A stretch of DNA of 25,615 nucleotides from Oppiella nova (lineage: Eukaryota > Arthropoda > Arachnida > Sarcoptiformes > Oppiidae), in contig CAJPVJ010000424.1 of the NCBI GenBank assembly GCA_905397405.1, forward strand, positions 1-25,615. The letters run 5' to 3'. The translations under genes and the position numbers were made by a program. The notes under the pieces were generated by a model that worked only from the letters and a program-made list of their open reading frames with translations, did no database searches and was not told where the DNA came from. This document shows, piece after piece, positions 1 through 11,433 of the stretch. Each line of letters opens with the position of its first letter. Position 1 is the stretch's first letter.

Positions 1-640
1 TCGGTTTTCTCTTCACCTTTTCCTCAACCAAAAAGTCTGGTGGAGAGGCATATGAGACGGCAGAGCACTTCTCCTGTCCATTGTTTGTCTGCAAACACCT
101 TATCCTTTGAGTCCACGACTCCAGTTGAGTGTCATTATGACAGAGCGCGCAATAGATGTTTCTGTATGTGATTTGAGTGGATCTCCCGGTGACCGGCCAT
201 AAGAGGAACTCATCGCGAGATAATGATATCAAATGAGCCAAATCTGGCAGAAAATAATCTTCCATTTCATTGAAGCCAACATTTTCGCACATATTCTTGA
301 TGTTATGATTGCGCCAATCGGTCGGGCATTTCGTCTTCATAAGTATAGTATACGTGAACTTAGGGCTTACCCTAACATTCATTATGGACCAACTGGCCAA
401 TGGGTTGGCCTTAACTGTCGGTGCGTCCAGACAACAGTCGCCGAATGAATAGCAGTGTTCATCACAATTGCATGTCTCTAACCACGTCGGCTCTCGTGAG
501 GTATATCTGTTGGACTCCGGGGTCGTCGCTATTATAGCCTTTCTTTGGGAACAATTCTTGTGTTCATTACAGAGCAAAGAATTTACATGTCTTAGGCTTA
601 AGGCCAACGTAAGGCATATCAAAATTAATGTCTTGATCAT
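1..640 (-). CDS. SMB/Methuselah-like receptor ectodomain, first exon, 3' part outside window
   Basis: The reverse strand is open from an ATG at 640 to the window edge (213 codons, no stop). The first ~21 residues (MIKTLILICLTLALSLRHV) form a hydrophobic signal peptide, so the product enters the secretory pathway. About residues 28–72 carry a somatomedin-B-like cysteine pattern ending in CNCDEHCYSFGDCCLDA (C-x-C-x3-C then GDCC-x-D). Then come KCPTDW, a PV..R segment and YRNIYCALCHND, followed by more cysteines. This order (SMB, 'CP..W', 'YRN.yCA.C') is the one I know from extracellular regions of arthropod Methuselah-like family-2 GPCRs. The seven-helix part would lie left of the window and cannot be seen, so the receptor identity is inferred; a secreted SMB protein is the alternative. 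The Met was chosen because it directly precedes the signal peptide. Confidence 0.7.
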   Translation of the reverse strand, partial: MIKTLILICLTLALSLRHVNSLLCNEHKNCSQRKAIIATTPESNRYTSREPTWLETCNCDEHCYSFGDCCLDAPTVKANPLASWSIMNVRVSPKFTYTILMKTKCPTDWRNHNIKNMCENVGFNEMEDYFLPDLAHLISLSRDEFLLWPVTGRSTQITYRNIYCALCHNDTQLESWTQRIRCLQTNNGQEKCSAVSYASPPDFLVEEKVKRKP

Positions 641-1336
641 TTTTTGTTTTGCTTTTATGTTTAGTATAAATTAATAATTTCGCAGAGCATTGATTTAAAA
701 AGTGTTTTGCACTTTATGTGACGTAAGCCTCAGATTTGTACGCATTTTGAGCCATTCTTTGGATTCAAAGCCCACATTTCATATTTAAATCAATTGAGTG
801 ATTCTTATGGCATATATTTGTTGAACACATCCCAAGTATTAGGATTTCATATCCATTTATTTAAGCCTAAAAGGACTGATACAGCGGTTACGCCACTAAA
901 TGTTTCTTTTGTCTGAACGGAATATGGATTAGAAATAAATGTCAGGAAAAAGTGGGATTTGACTGAATTTGTGATAAACATTTTGTATCAAAACGTATAA
1001 TACAGTGAACTCTTGTAAGAGAGCTGTGAAATGCAATTACTTTTATATGTTATTCTGTTTGTTAGCCAACAGTCTCTCTATAGTTGAAAAGGATGTGCAA
1101 ATCGATGAATCCGTTTGTTTGTTATAAAAATTCATTTTCAAAACTAATATGACTTTTTCAGCTGAAGATATTGAAAAGTGTAATCAAGTTCTCTATTGTA
1201 TTATTCGTGAACTTTAACATTCATTTTGTGTATTTTGATAATCGGTGGAGAGATTCACTGCTTTTCAAGCACTAGAATAAGCATTTGTTTGACATTTCCT
1301 GTCAATACTCGTAATCTCTCTCTCTCTCTCCCTCTC

Positions 1337-1377
<41 letters not shown>

Positions 1378-2900
1378 AATTTTATCATTAAAAACATTAT
1401 TTCAATTGTTATTTTGATGATTTGTATTATTACTAGCATTAACATATAGTAAATGTATTACAAAATAATATAAATAATAAATACGGTAAAGTCATTCACA
1501 AAACCTGAGCTCTTGTAATGGAGTTTAATAAAAATTCGGTACGTTTTTGTGGTTTATAATTAAACTTAAATTTAATTTATATACATTTTAAAGTGCAGTG
1601 AAATTTGAACTCATTTATTGGTGCAAAAATATTCTGATCATGAAAATCCCTTTCGGTCTTATCACACAAATTCTATATATTTTTTTGTATCGATTTTATC
1701 CACTATGTATGCATACATGGCCTATAAATTATGAGCATTTTTATAAATAATATTTATATTTTTTAGTTGTACAAAAATATATTATATTTACCAAATTGTT
1801 TTCAATTGTAAATATTTAGATAAATCTCTTTTTATTCTCTTTGACTTTATTGTTATTCATTATTCAAAGATTTAACATATTTTATGATTAAACTAGTTCT
1901 GTAGTAAAATACAGTATTAATAAAGTTAAAAATAATTTTCTGTTAAATAACACCAAACGACCCGTTATTTAAAATGTTAATTGCATATGGATTTATTGCC
2001 CCCACATTTCACTACATGATATTCTGCACGAATTTCAATCATTTTAAATGTTAGCCTTAAATATAGAATAATTTTTGATAATTTATTATTTTTTCAATGC
2101 AATTGTCATAAAAGCTTTTGTTGTATTGAATTATTTTTTCTCTCTCAACGCAGACTATATTTTATAGTAAAAAGGGTTTCATAAATATTTCAGAAAAACT
2201 CGAGTAATTGAATGCAGAAATTAATGGATTTCTCACTGATTAAGTCGTTTATTCTGATTAATAATGAGGCAAACATTGTGTACCAAAACATTTGCATTAA
2301 GAAATAAAATCGGATTTAATTACAAGTAATGAATCTTATTCTACGGAATTGTTTTCAGCATAAAAAATTGCAGTTAAAACTACCAAAAACTAATTTTTCA
2401 AATAATTTCTGACATATAAAAGAGTTTAATTCAATTTATATTGTTAGATATTATATAATGTTATCTCGAATACAGATCCTTATTATTGCTATTATAATAC
2501 AGAATATAAGTGTCGGCTCCCATCAGCCCTCACTTACAAACTTCACTACAATATTGTACAGAATATTCTCGAGAAATAGTGTTCACTGAAATAAATTGAG
2601 TCCACTTTTACTCAGCAAGAGTAATGGCTTTCAAATTATTTTTTCTTCTTTTAGTAAACAGTTTTACAGAAGTTTTAATAACAAATTCTCTGCTTTTATA
2701 TATAAAATTTAGAAATCGTCTCTCCATTCATTACACAATATTGAGACTCAATTCTGTACCAAATTCTAAACTGTTTAAAATAAAAAACACACTTAAGTTC
2801 GTTTTACAAATTATTTGACTAACGTTGCTATATATTTACTGATGTAATACAATTCAATGCTATTTACTCAATTTCGAAAAGCCTTTGGTAATTTGTGAGA
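641..2900. other. Gene-free AT-rich intergenic region
   Basis: Low-complexity AT-rich DNA with many poly-A/T and TA-rich runs. Apart from the CT tract at 1315–1376, I found no conserved coding stretch, splice-bounded exon or RNA gene. The short open frames here are AT-biased and match nothing I recognise. Confidence 0.6.
1315..1376. repeat. (CT)n microsatellite
   Basis: An almost pure CT dinucleotide tract of about 60 bp, interrupted once by a short C-rich stretch near 1331–1341. A similar tract lies near the right edge (25544–25593). Confidence 0.95.
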
Positions 2901-3840
2901 ATTAATTCATTTGTGGATAAAAATTTCATATATGTTTTATGTTGCGAATAAATTAATGTTAAAAAGGTTTCCATTTGTTTGAATATTTCATTAAATATAA
3001 TGTTTAGAAAGAAAAATCTTTTTCTAAGCACTTGTTTACGAAAAACTTCTTTAATATTTAATTAAATGCCATTCAATAGTGTTTTCAACAAAGAATTGAT
3101 TAAAAATTCATTTATAGACATATATTGAGAGTGTTGTGCACTCAGGAGTCATACAAATCATGAATTTATTTGATTTCATACATTGATTTAAGCTTTCATT
3201 TCAAACAACTTGTTATATACTCTACTAAATACTCGTATTTAGATATTTCGATAATAAACACTTTATTGCAATAATAAATAAAATCAATCATGAATTGAAT
3301 GTCAGTACAACATATAATAAATTGCAAACATCTACAGAAAAAAATAATAACATACCTCAAGAATAATGCTTTCACTGATTTGTTTCACTGATGAACGATG
3401 TGTTCACTGATTTTAATGCATTTATTCTTACATCAATACAGTAATAATTTTCTAATAAATTACATTGTTGAAAAATTCTTGAAACAAAACTATAAAATTA
3501 ATTTACCGCTTTTTCGTTATCTTTTATAATTTTCACAAACAATTAGAGTTCAAACAATTAGAAACATTTTAATCGACAAAAAAATCACAGAATAGTCAAG
3601 AATTTCACAGAATATGTGTGGACTCGTCGACAGACATGTGAAGGAATGCGAGTCTCAATAATTTTCGCACAGAATTCCGTTCATAACACTCGAGACATAG
3701 ACTGCATTCACAGCCCGTATAGACATCTCGTGAATCCGTTCATCGATTCCTTAATCTTCAGCTGTATTTCTGCAGCACTTTCTCATCCATTCATTCAATC
3801 ATTTGATGAAACGATTGATTATTTTGACAAAAGATGTCGT
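2901..3840. repeat. Tandem duplication, copy 1 (about 0.94 kb)
   Basis: Matches 3971–4873 nearly base for base, starting at ATTAATTCATTTGTGGATAA and ending at AAAAGATGTCGT. Differences are scattered substitutions and small indels, for example extra bases near 3217–3245 and 3373–3395 in this copy. The last ~230 bp is less AT-rich and lacks an ATG-initiated conserved frame. In copy 2 the equivalent segment sits just upstream of the zinc-finger gene, so this is probably duplicated promoter/5' UTR sequence. Confidence 0.9.
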
Positions 3841-3970
3841 AACAAATTTTATTTTTTGTGTGAATTCAAGCAAAATGTTTAATAAACTGATTGCAACGAT
3901 ATATAAATGACTACATTATGTTAAGTTACGATAAATGAGTTAAAGCTTTTCGGAAACCATTAAACACTAA

Positions 3971-4873
3971 ATTAATTCATTTGTGGATAAAATTTCATAT
4001 ATGCTTTATGTTGCGAATAAATTAATGTTAAAAAGGTTTCCATTTGTTTGAATATTTCATTAAATATAATGTTTAGAAAGAAAAATCTTTTTCTAAGCAC
4101 TTGTTTACGAAGAACTTCTTTAATATTTAATTAAATGCCATTCAATAGTGTTTTCAACAAAGAATTGATTAAAAATTCATTTATAGATATATTGAGAGTG
4201 TTGTGCACTCAGGAGTCATACAAATCATGAATTTATTTGATTTCATACACTGATTTAAGCTTTCATTTCAAACAACTTGTTATATACTAAATACTCGTAT
4301 TTCGATAATAAACACTTTATTGCAATAATAAGTAAAATCAATCATGAATTGAATGTCAGTACAACATATAATAAATTGCAAACATCTACAGAAAAAAAAT
4401 AATAACATACCTCAAGAATAATGCTTTCGATGTGTTCACTGATTTTAATGCATTTATTCTTATAACAATACAGTAATAATTTTCTAATAAATTACATTGT
4501 TGAGAAATTCTTGAAACAAAACTATAAAATTAATTTACCGCTTTTTCGTTATCTTTTATAATTTTCACAAACAATTAGAGTTCAAACAATTAGAAACATT
4601 TTAATCGACAAAAAAAATCACAGAATAGTCAAGAATTTCACAGAATATGTGTGGACTCGTCGACAGACATGTGAAGGAATGCGAGTCTCAAGAATTTTTG
4701 CACAGAATTCCGTTCATAACACTCGAGACATAGACTGCATTCACAACCCGTATAGACATCTCGTGAATCCGTTCATCGATTCCTTAATCTTCAGCTGTAT
4801 TTCTGCAGCACTTTCTCATCCATTCATTCAATCATTTGATGAAACGATTGATTATTTTGACAAAAGATGTCGT
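3971..4873. repeat. Tandem duplication, copy 2, abutting the zinc-finger gene
   Basis: Second copy of 2901–3840, about 37 bp shorter through small deletions. It ends 114 bp before the start codon of the zinc-finger gene at 4988, so the unit probably contains that gene's upstream regulatory or 5' untranslated sequence. The two copies are separated by about 130 bp of unique AT-rich sequence (3841–3970). Confidence 0.9.
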
Positions 4874-4987
4874 ATTTGTTGAGCGACTCCTCGAAGTCAA
4901 CCATTTGTTTGTTTCACTTTTGGACACACTTTTGATCATTGATTGTCTTCGGGGTTGTCTTCGGAGGGCCATCGGTGGTGACCGAAG

Positions 4988-6749
4988 ATGTCGTTGCGAT
5001 CGGACGGAAGTGTTTACAACTGCAGAGGCAATCAGGTCTTCGCGAGAGATGTATTGATCTCTCGTATTGTATATCAGTGTCCAAAATGCAATCATTTGAG
5101 CAAAACTATAGCTGATTCCGACCATCACTTCATTACACGACATCAAAGTGTGAGACAATCGGCGCCAACGGTTGCGCACAAGAAGACGAGACCAGCGAAG
5201 GCACGACAGGACGCCATCATTCAGAAGATTGAAAGCGCCATCAAATTGACCACAAAAGTCGCTCCAGTTTTGCAGACAAATAAGACAATTGTTGTCCGAA
5301 AAGTGCGAACCAAAAGATCCCAAGAGATTGTTCCGCCGCTCAAAAGAGTGGAACCAGTGGTCGATGTGACCGCTATTTACGGCAATGACTTCAAGGACTT
5401 TGAAGAGACACAACCTCTGCAGTCGATTAAGACTTATAGCAAACGAAAGCCAATTGGAGTCGACTTACAGACGACGGCCAACGAGGAAGTGATGGACCAA
5501 AAGAGTGGTATAATTGTGTCGAAGCTGAAGAAGTGTGAGTTGTGTGACATGCAGTTCAATAGCATCGGTCTGGCTCTCCTAGTTGTGTAGGTGTGGTTGG
5601 GAGTACAGACATCGCGAGGGAAGACACTTGTGTTCAAAGGCTGCCTTAGGGTTGACTTCCGTGTATAGAAGCTCCGGGTGCTCTTCCTCCCAGAAGCGGG
5701 TGGGCTAGGCTACCAGTGCTCAGTCTGTGACCGCAAATACGTCAATGAAAGAGATCTCAAATATCATATGTCTGTCATATTTAGTGCGATATTTGATTTG
5801 ATGGCTATATTTGCGACATTTGTCTATATTTCAGGGAAATTCATACCAATCCAAAGACGTGTGACATTTGCGGTAAAAGAGATTTCTCGTCCAAAGGACT
5901 CATCAAACATATGAAGACACATAATAAGGACTATAAATACCGATGCATTCCTTGCAATAAAACATTTCCTTATTATTCAAAGTAAGTCTCGTTTTAATGT
6001 TTTGGAAAATAGTTGACAAACCAATTAATTGCACCAAATTATGGCAACAGTTTGATGAGCCATAAGCTGCTGCACACCAACCCTTATGTCTGCGACCGGG
6101 AGGGCTGTGGCAAGAAGTTTGCCTCAAAGCACACACTGAAAGTGCATTTCATTAAACACTCGGACGACAAGCCCTATGAGTGCGACTTCGCTGGATGTGG
6201 CAAACGATTTAAACACAAGTCGTTTGTAAGTTTGTGTTAGAAATGAATTGATTTGTATATCAAATAATTGATTGCAATCATCGAAATCAGATTCAAACGC
6301 ACAAAAACATCGCACACCTCAACATCAGGCCCTACGAGTGCGGCGATTGTGGCCAAACATTTGGCACCAAAATCAATGTCGAGCGACACATGAAATCGCG
6401 GCACATCGCCAAAGATAACAAGTATGCGTGCGATTGGCCAGAATGTGCCAAATCTTTCCCATTCCAACACCTACTGACCCGACACACGGAGTTACACACC
6501 GGCGCCAAACCATACGTCTGTGATATCGTCGGTTGCGATAAGAACTTCGCGACAATTCATTTGATGCAAATCCATAAGAGGACTCATTCGGCCCGTAAGA
6601 TGAGATGCGATCTCTGCCCCACTTTATTGGCTTCAAAGCAGTCGTGGGCGCAACACATGAAGGCTGTCCACAACGCCACTCATACCCATCTCAGCAAACG
6701 TAAAGGTAAGTCATCTAAAACTAAGGTGGAAACGGTAGTCGACGGTTGA
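4988..6749 (+). CDS. C2H2 zinc-finger protein, about 11 fingers, multi-exon
   Basis: Probably a nuclear DNA- or RNA-binding protein. The ATG at 4988 opens a frame with finger 1 (CPKC…HFITRH, ~residues 31–52) and a ~130-residue basic linker, then CELCDMQF near 5532. A tight array follows: CSVC…HMEIH, CDIC…HMKTH, CIPC…HKLLH, CDREGC…HFIKH, CDFAGC…HKNIAH, CGDC…HMKSRH, CDWPEC…HTELH, CDIVGC…HKRTH, CDLC…HMKAVH. Introns at 5770–5834, 5982–6050 and 6226–6290 are GT–AG and rejoin fingers with perfect C-x2/4-C-x12-H-x3/4/5-H spacing. The stop is TGA at 6747–6749. The stretch 5568–5708 is unresolved: it has in-frame stops (5588–5590, 5666–5668) and no splice pair I could fit, so finger 2 is broken as read. 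The array resembles TFIIIA-type linkers (NPYVC, KPYEC), but I cannot assign an ortholog. Confidence 0.85.
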
Positions 6750-7499
6750 CTCGGCTTTTAATTGTATATTTTGGGAATTTTTCTAAATTATTTCAACAAT
6801 ATACTTTTATATGATTTCAATGTAATTGTAAACCTAAATCAATTCAAATATAGTTTATAACAAAGTACTGCAAATTATCAATATTCAAGACTAACTCATG
6901 TATGTTAGTGTTATGTATTTATATATTTTGTATGAGTTTAGGGGAATTGTGCACATTTTGCACATACAGTACTGTATAATACATACAGAAATCATACGAT
7001 AATTGTATCATTTATTAAGTAATTAACGATTCATTATTCAAATCAAATGAAATGTTTATTGATTTTGCGATTTTGTAATTGAACTAAATTCAAGTTTTAG
7101 ACAACAAAACAACAATTTTCTACATAAAAGCTATTTAAATTATACGTCAGTAAAAGTTTTTATAAAATTATAATCGAAACTAATTATGAATAAGAAAACT
7201 TCACGAGTATATTTATATTGATTTGATTAATATACTGAATAATACCGTATATACATGAACAAAAATATGATACATTTAGCGAAATAACGTATTGAAAGAA
7301 TAAATTCATTGAATCCATTGTAAGATTATGTATGACATTAGGGAAGGGATTGGTTAATGAGGTCTGGATATGGCTTAAGGATATAGAGCAGGAATATAAA
7401 GAAGTGAAATACACAGAATAAGAATCAGGACAGGTTGTCAAGGCGCTCAGAAGGGAGAAGACGGTTACAGAAGTTATATAGGTTTTATTCCATCGCAAC
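6750..7499. other. Gene-free AT-rich region
   Basis: 3' flank of the zinc-finger gene. It is AT-rich with no conserved coding signal on either strand. The reverse-strand open frame at 7184–7549 starts inside the orphan coiled-coil exon in a different frame and looks like a shadow. Confidence 0.5.
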
Positions 7500-7682
7500 C
7501 TAACCGTCTCGTTTGGCAGGTTTTGTGGCACTTCTGGCTTTGAGGTCATCCACTTGTTTCTGAAGTGAGAATATCTGGTTCTGAAGGGCCAACATATGCC
7601 ACTCTATGGTAGTGGTCAACGCCAACAGCTTTTCCTCCGTTCTTCCCAACCGATGTGAGTTACTCAACAAGGGTATACACCA
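7500..7682 (-). CDS. Orphan C-terminal exon, short coiled coil
   Basis: The reverse strand is open from just after an in-frame TAG (7685–7683) to a TAG stop at 7502–7500, about 60 codons. The peptide has clear protein-like composition: LGRTEEKLLALTTTIEW, then LALQNQIFSLQKQVDDLKA, then a basic tail ending KPAKRDG. Leucine/isoleucine heptad spacing indicates a short coiled coil. GC content is above the flanks, and the codons look like those of neighbouring genes. The AG at 7684–7683 could be a splice acceptor, which would make this the last exon of a reverse-strand gene, but I found no convincing upstream exon between here and UCHL5. It could also be a gene relic. I do not recognise the family. 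Confidence 0.45.
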   Translation of the reverse strand, partial: WCIPLLSNSHRLGRTEEKLLALTTTIEWHMLALQNQIFSLQKQVDDLKARSATKPAKRDG

Positions 7683-8635
7683 CTAGTCACTGAACTGAAG
7701 TCTAGGTTTGTTTATCTAACGATTGGTAAACAATTGGTTTGCAACTATAGACAGCGGTTTATATATGTTATTCTGACATAACACAAGAAATATTTGAAAT
7801 CTTATGAGTCTTATTAGAGTTGTCACTAAAACAGTGACCAAAAACATCTTAAAGCACTTTTTGGCACTAATATTATATAAACTTATGCTAATTATGCACA
7901 AAGTTTTCACTTAATTAACGAACAATTAAAATTCAAATCCAATTGAATAGTTTTCAGAGAAAATTGCAAATTTGAAATAAATGTTAGAAATAACTCAAGA
8001 GATTTGTCCGCAAATGTGTTCACTTTTAAGAACAAATTCAAGTGAAAGCCAAACCTATGTCCAGATCAGAGCACATGTTATTTTTCGGACTTCAAAATCC
8101 TTATCTCATAAACAACATTAAGACCATTTGCGATAAGAAATGCAAATATTTAAGCCATTTCTCTATAAACATAAGTTTGGTGCACATTACACTATCAGAT
8201 TATAGGATTAAAGCATTAAATTTATTCAATACGGTATTAAATGTTTTAGACATGAGTTGGAAAATTTTTGATAAATTGATAAGTTTCCGATTTAAGTTTA
8301 GTTTAATTTAGTGACTTATTCGTCACAAATGTTTGTACCATATATTCGTTGCCATTCGTTATACATTAGAATATTCTGTAATTTTTAACTGATTCTTATG
8401 AAAAGAAATTACTTAAGAGTTCTTTTATGTCAAGTTTAACTTAACTAACATCTTTAACATGAAATTTAAGTAAGTAAGTTTGTATGTAATTTATATTTTT
8501 AGTCTTTGATAATTTTGTAATAAAAGTACGTTATATCAAATATTAAATAAGTTTTTAAATAAAATCAAATAAATTTAGAGAAACCAGAATATTCTGGAGA
8601 ATGAATAAGTTATGGACACTAAGCCATCAATAAAT
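7683..8635. other. Gene-free AT-rich region between orphan exon and UCHL5
   Basis: No conserved coding signal. The open frames at 7716–7910 (-) and 8042–8311 (+) are AT-biased, and the second has a GTG rather than an ATG start; I regard both as chance. The UCHL5 3' UTR should occupy the right end. Confidence 0.5.
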
Positions 8636-9847
8636 TCATGTTTTATGAGACTTTTTCTCGTCTTTAACTTTCTTCACTTGAATCGCTTTTTGTTTCGCTT
8701 TCTCCACGAGTTCTGTGAGCCTTCCCTCCTGAGCCAAAGTCTTCAATATCTCCATAATTAGTGGCAAATAATTATGTTTTCGCCGAATGTTTTCGATCTG
8801 TATTTGAAAATTGAAAAAATTAATTGCAATTTCAACCCATTGTTGGCGACAAAAGTGCAATGAGTTCTCACTTTATATCTCTTGATTTTGTTGTCTTCTT
8901 CAGCGATCAGAGCCTTCAGATGACTCATCTCAGCCTCGATGGAGTCGGTGTCCATCGATGTCTCGCTATCGACCTGTGACTGTAATACTTGCAGCTGTTT
9001 CTCGTAAAGCATTTTCTTATCACTGATGAGTGCCATAAGATTGAAGTGAATCTCTCCCTCGGAGTACTTTTGCATTCGCTTCTCGATGTGAGGTCTGGCG
9101 GTGTCCACCCAATCGCCGTCTTTGGGAATGGCACCCAAATTAATGGGTCCCGACTTGAGTCCATCCAATTCATAGAGATGGCCTGAGATGGGAACGTATG
9201 ATATGAAGTGAAAGACGTCGTCGTCTTTTTGGGCCTTTTGTCCGTCGAAGTCAAACATCTGTTGTCTGGAGAAGGAGTTGTGCACCTCTTTGATGGTATT
9301 CGAGTTACTCAACGCCAAGCCCTTCATCGTGGGGTCGAAGTGTTGTATGAATTCCTTTAAGTCGGTTAACGTCTGTCCCAATTGGATGTCTTCGTGCGCG
9401 CAGTTCAACAGTATATTAATGATGGCTTGAGTGGCGCACGCGTTGTTGATCACCTGTTTGGCGAAGAATACGTGCTCGTAGTCCACTGCATGGCCCTCGG
9501 GTTCAGTCGATGGCATCCATTTGAACAGAAATATCAGTCCATGGATTGGTCTAACCAGAGATCAATTCGTATCTCATTTAGCGATCATAACAAGCAATTA
9601 ATGGTTAAACAAATGGATTCATACTTAAGATTAACGAAACAGTCGGCACTTAATGAATACAACTCTTCCACTTGTACTCCACTAACACCTGAAGAATAAC
9701 CATTCAATCACTCATTGATATCAACAAAAATAAGTGCAAATCATTGTAACGATAATTACCAAAACCACGGATCAATTCCGTGAACACTCCTGGATCCGAC
9801 TCAATGAGACACCAGTCGCCCGCACTTTGATGACCATCTGATGCCAT
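8636..9847 (-). CDS. UCHL5: Ubiquitin carboxyl-terminal hydrolase isozyme L5 (UCH37)
   Basis: Cysteine deubiquitinase of the 26S proteasome (docks on Rpn13/ADRM1) and of INO80 in animals. Four exons on the reverse strand: 9847–9760, 9688–9625, 9550–8872 and 8797–8636, joined by GT–AG introns of 71, 74 and 74 bp. They give 330 aa (human 329). Exon 1 encodes GDWCLIESDPGVFTELIRGF, exon 2 GVQVEELYSL. The peptidase C12 core carries oxyanion Gln83, nucleophile Cys89 (QVINNACATQ), His165 (FHF) and Asp180 (LYELDG), matching C88/H164/D179 of human UCHL5. The C-terminal ULD-like tail has RRKHNYLPLIMEILKTLA and a Lys-rich end. The gene appears intact. The start is the first ATG of exon 1 and aligns with family N-termini. 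Confidence 0.96.
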
Positions 9848-11433
9848 GTCTTCGTGAGTGTCACAACCAATTGATCCAACAGTTCAGCCGTTGATTAGTT
9901 GACAAACAAGCGATGAGTTTATGAAAACACAAATTGTGTCCAAAAATGTATTCAACGCTTTCCCTATGACTATGAATGCATGCATTTCTATGGCTTTTAT
10001 CACACGTTTTATATGAATGCTATTCACAGCCAATTGAATCACATGTGAAAAGCAATGCAAACATCTCTTCGTTAAACTGATTGTGATTTTAAATCAATTA
10101 ATTTGACAAACAATTGAGTATTTAATTGACATTTCAGTCGATATTATCTTCATCTGAATTGTGGTCTACATTGACATCATTTGAAAGACACAATGAGTTG
10201 GCGAATAAAAGTAAGTCTTATTGATATGTTTCATTGATATTCAATAGATATTTGAGTGGTTTTTCACCACACTTTGCAATGCATAAGTAGATGTCTGTGA
10301 TTACATAATTGCTATAAATGTTTTAACTAACTTTTAAATCGCTATACATAAAATTAATTCGCTATGCTAATAATCACCAAGTAACACAAACCATTGACTT
10401 TTCATATAACCAACTAATTGATGTACATCTTTGAACACATTTATTAAATTCATTTGACATTTAAATGCCATTCAATGAGATGGTAATCAATATCAATTGA
10501 TATCGTAATGATAGTAATCTTTAGTTTACGCATCGATTGATTTAAAATAATTTTTATAAATTTATTTTTTGGCCTATTGTTTGATAAAAACTTTTGTCAA
10601 TTCATTTCAAGCGTAAAATTTTTAAATTGGGTTTTTATGAAAACATTTTCACAAATATAATATTGTATTTTATTTATTCATTCAATTGTCTTACAGTATG
10701 TGAAAAATTACTTTTTATTTTCCCTTTAAATACACTTTAAATATACTTTATTTATTAACCTTACTCAATAGAAATTTTAATCTCAATTTTCTTGATTTAT
10801 TTTTATTGTACAATATTTTATTTGTCTTAAAGTATATCTTATATAACTTATACAGTACAGTACAGTATAAAAGAAAAGTTTATAAGTTACATTGATACAA
10901 TAATACTTATTAAATTATTATATTCAAAATTTGTCTTAAATTTGTTCATAAGTTTTGAAATAATGATAATTTGGTTAAATTGACAGTAGATTTGATTTTT
11001 AAAAATCTTGTAAAACTAGTCGAAAGTAAATGCAAAACTCAATGATGTCTACCTTTTGGGAGGGATTTAAGTAAGACTTGGTTTCAGTCTGTGGTGAGTA
11101 CTCAACGATACGTTCGTCTATTATAGCATTTTATCAATAGTTTTGTGTTTATAATTCACATCCATTTAGTTAACTTCATAATCAATGTGTTTACTCAGTT
11201 TTGTGTAAATATAACTATTAATTTATCATAATTTTGTTTATAAATTGTGTTGTTTTTAATGCTTAAGATTTGCTCAATATTAGCGCATTGATTGCAATTG
11301 AAATGAATCTATGAGCCAATTGTCCTGATTATTGGTATTTTTGTCGACTGTTTTGAGGAAGTTATCCACAATTGGGACCTAATTTTCAATACACAGTATA
11401 TTAGGATATATTGATTGAATAGTGCGCCCAATA
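9848..11433. other. Intergenic region between divergent UCHL5 and SCPx-type thiolase
   Basis: AT-rich, 1.6 kb, no recognised gene. Two donor-like sites could belong to 5' exons of the thiolase gene. One is an ATG at 10193 followed by six codons and GTAAGT at 10211. The other is GTGAGT near 11094, which could pair with the AG at 11421–11422 just before the thiolase ATG. Neither can be confirmed from sequence alone. Confidence 0.4.

Noticed and set aside
3616-3882. Open frame of 88 codons, with a near-identical partner at 4649–4882
   Set aside because: Both start at GTG, not ATG, and their similarity comes from the DNA duplication rather than protein selection. No recognisable domain.
641-4987. 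CRISPR-like, phage-like or transposon-like systems in the gene-free regions
   Set aside because: No regularly spaced short repeats, terminal inverted repeats, transposase or reverse transcriptase coding signal was seen. The repeats present are microsatellites and tandem duplications.
4832-5413. 193-codon reverse-strand open frame
   Set aside because: Antisense shadow of the first zinc-finger exon; no family resemblance, and the sense frame carries a proper C2H2 finger.
8042-8311. 89-codon forward open frame between the orphan exon and UCHL5
   Set aside because: GTG start, AT-biased composition and no recognisable motif; treated as chance.
10193-10210. ATG plus five codons followed by GTAAGT, possible first exon (MSWRIK)
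   Set aside because: Too short to judge, and no matching in-phase acceptor could be tied to it. The thiolase has its own good ATG at 11434.
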